Positions 12,632 to 13,374 of a DNA stretch of 13,374 nt are shown here, one piece after another. Numbering within the stretch: position 1 is the first letter of the stretch; every line of letters starts with the position of its first letter. The stretch is from Gallibacterium faecale (GTDB taxonomy: Bacteria; Pseudomonadota; Gammaproteobacteria; Enterobacterales; Pasteurellaceae), in assembly GCF_027920745.1 (NCBI RefSeq), contig NZ_JAQIBB010000087.1:1-13374 (forward strand), written 5' to 3'. The notes under the pieces are model-generated. The model searched no databases and was not told where the DNA came from. It saw only the letters and a list, made by a program, of their open reading frames with translations. The position numbers and the translations under genes are program-made.

Positions 12632-13261
12632 TTAATCTAAACCACGATTTTCTAAATAAAGCACTGTCGCGGCAACACGAGAATGGACATTTAATTTGCG
12701 TAGTAAGTTACGAATATGTACTTTGACAGTTTCTTCAGAGATAAATAGTTGGGTTGCAATTTGTTTATTAGATAGGCCGGTAGCAATAAGTTTTAATACA
12801 TCCATTTCACGATCAGTCAATAATTGCAACGGATCATTGCTAGCGTGTTGTTCTAATAAACGTTGTTTTACCGCATCACTTAATACAACTTGACCTTCAG
12901 CAATTCTTTTTAATTGTGCTAATAAAGTATCTGGTTCTGTATCTTTTAATAAATAACCATCTGCACCCGCTTCAATTAAAGCAAAAATGTCAGAACGAGA
13001 GTCTGAAACGGTTAATACAGCAATTTTAGCATCAATATCATCTAGACGAAGTGCTTTTAATACATCTAGACCAGACATCCCTTTCATATTTAAATCTAAA
13101 ATAATCATATCTGGCGATAATTTTTTCGCTAAAGCCAAGCCTTCAGTGCCGTTGCTTGCTTCAGCTAATACTTCAAATGTTTCGTCAAGCTCTAAAAGTT
13201 GAGTAATACCTCTGCGGATAAGAGGATGATCATCAATCACTAAAATAGTTGTTTTGTTCAT
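12632..13261 (-). CDS. narP: Nitrate/nitrite response regulator NarP
   Basis: A 209-residue NarL/FixJ-type response regulator. The receiver domain (about 4-120) has the acidic pair in VIDDHP (8-13), the phosphoacceptor D56 in ILDLNMKGMSG, T84 and K106 in YLLKD. The LuxR-type helix-turn-helix (about 145-205) has LTDREMDVLKLIATGLSNKQ and SEETVKVHIRNLLRKLNVHS, as in NarL and NarP. NarP rather than NarL is chosen from overall resemblance and because Haemophilus relatives carry NarQ-NarP. It would control periplasmic nitrate and nitrite respiration genes when phosphorylated by NarQ, which is not in this window. The ATG at 13261 gives the usual N-terminus, with GGGG about nine bases upstream; an in-frame GTG 14 codons earlier is less likely. 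Confidence 0.9.
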   Translation of the reverse strand: MNKTTILVIDDHPLIRRGITQLLELDETFEVLAEASNGTEGLALAKKLSPDMIILDLNMKGMSGLDVLKALRLDDIDAKIAVLTVSDSRSDIFALIEAGADGYLLKDTEPDTLLAQLKRIAEGQVVLSDAVKQRLLEQHASNDPLQLLTDREMDVLKLIATGLSNKQIATQLFISEETVKVHIRNLLRKLNVHSRVAATVLYLENRGLD

Positions 13262-13312
13262 TATAAATGCCCCATTTGAGGAATATTGAAAAAAATCTTG
13301 CACATACTATCA

Positions 13313-13343
13313 CACCAAAAGGAAAAAACGTGTTCTTTTGGTG
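13313..13343. repeat. Perfect 9-base inverted repeat upstream of narP
   Basis: CACCAAAAG (13313-13321) and CTTTTGGTG (13335-13343) are perfect complements around 13 bases, centred about 67 bases upstream of the narP start codon. No T-run follows on the minus strand, so it looks more like an operator than a terminator. A second, AT-rich dyad, TTTCTTA/TAAGAAA (13351-13357 and 13362-13368), lies next to it at the window edge. Confidence 0.6.
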
Positions 13344-13374
13344 AAGAAATTTTCTTATAACTAAGAAAAAATTG

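Noticed and set aside
13262..13303. A GTG start giving narP 14 extra residues
   Set aside because: The extension is not part of the usual NarP/NarL N-terminus, and the ATG at 13261 has a plausible ribosome site.
13296..13312. A CRP site in the narP promoter (TGTGA half on the minus strand)
   Set aside because: Only one half-site fits; the second half matches two of five bases, so it is not supportable.
1..13374. tRNA, rRNA, insertion sequences, prophage or toxin-antitoxin genes
   Set aside because: No cloverleaf, rRNA segment, transposase, integrase or recognisable toxin pair was seen on either strand.

Overview
The window looks like chromosomal DNA from a member of the Pasteurellaceae (Haemophilus, Pasteurella, Avibacterium or Actinobacillus type). 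It is AT-rich. It carries one perfect Haemophilus-type DNA uptake signal core (AAGTGCGGT at 7609-7617, followed by the usual AT-rich tracts). The fused SiaQM-type TRAP transporter with its SiaP binding protein, and the NarP-type regulator, are typical of this family. I cannot name the species from sequence alone. Most of the window is ordinary core metabolism and transport; ten of the twelve genes lie on the minus strand.

Layout from left to right. Positions 1-360 hold no protein gene. They hold two hairpin-forming sequences that resemble type I-F CRISPR repeats (read on the minus strand), a TATAAT-bearing AT-rich stretch upstream of them, and the terminator of amtB. Next come amtB and glnK (minus), the ammonium channel and its PII regulator. 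A 374-base AT-rich intergenic region follows. Then two plus-strand genes: a short YcbX-like MOSC-domain protein and an MFS efflux-type transporter. A bidirectional terminator separates these from siaP-siaT (minus), a sialic-acid TRAP transporter with a candidate class I CRP promoter and a terminator hairpin between the two genes. Then lysC (aspartokinase III), preceded by a clear lysine riboswitch; bioD; an OmpW-family outer-membrane protein behind a textbook class II FNR promoter; a two-gene unit of a secreted chalcone-isomerase-like protein with a very long disordered tail and a YeaO/DUF488 protein; and finally narP, whose promoter region runs to the right edge.

The genes are mainly independent transcription units, each with its own recognisable control: riboswitch for lysine, CRP for sialic acid uptake, FNR for ompW. 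The nitrate-responsive narP and the FNR-controlled ompW fit a facultatively anaerobic host-associated life. Sialic acid uptake is present without any of the nan catabolic genes, which must lie elsewhere.

The most unusual part is the left edge. Two degenerate I-F repeat-like hairpins lie 48 bases apart instead of the usual 60, with a promoter-like -10 box pointing into them and no cas gene on the right-hand side. This could be a decayed array end, the edge of a real array outside the window, or a small repeat-mimicking RNA. The remaining findings are regulatory dyads and the unusual tail of the chalcone-isomerase-like protein.
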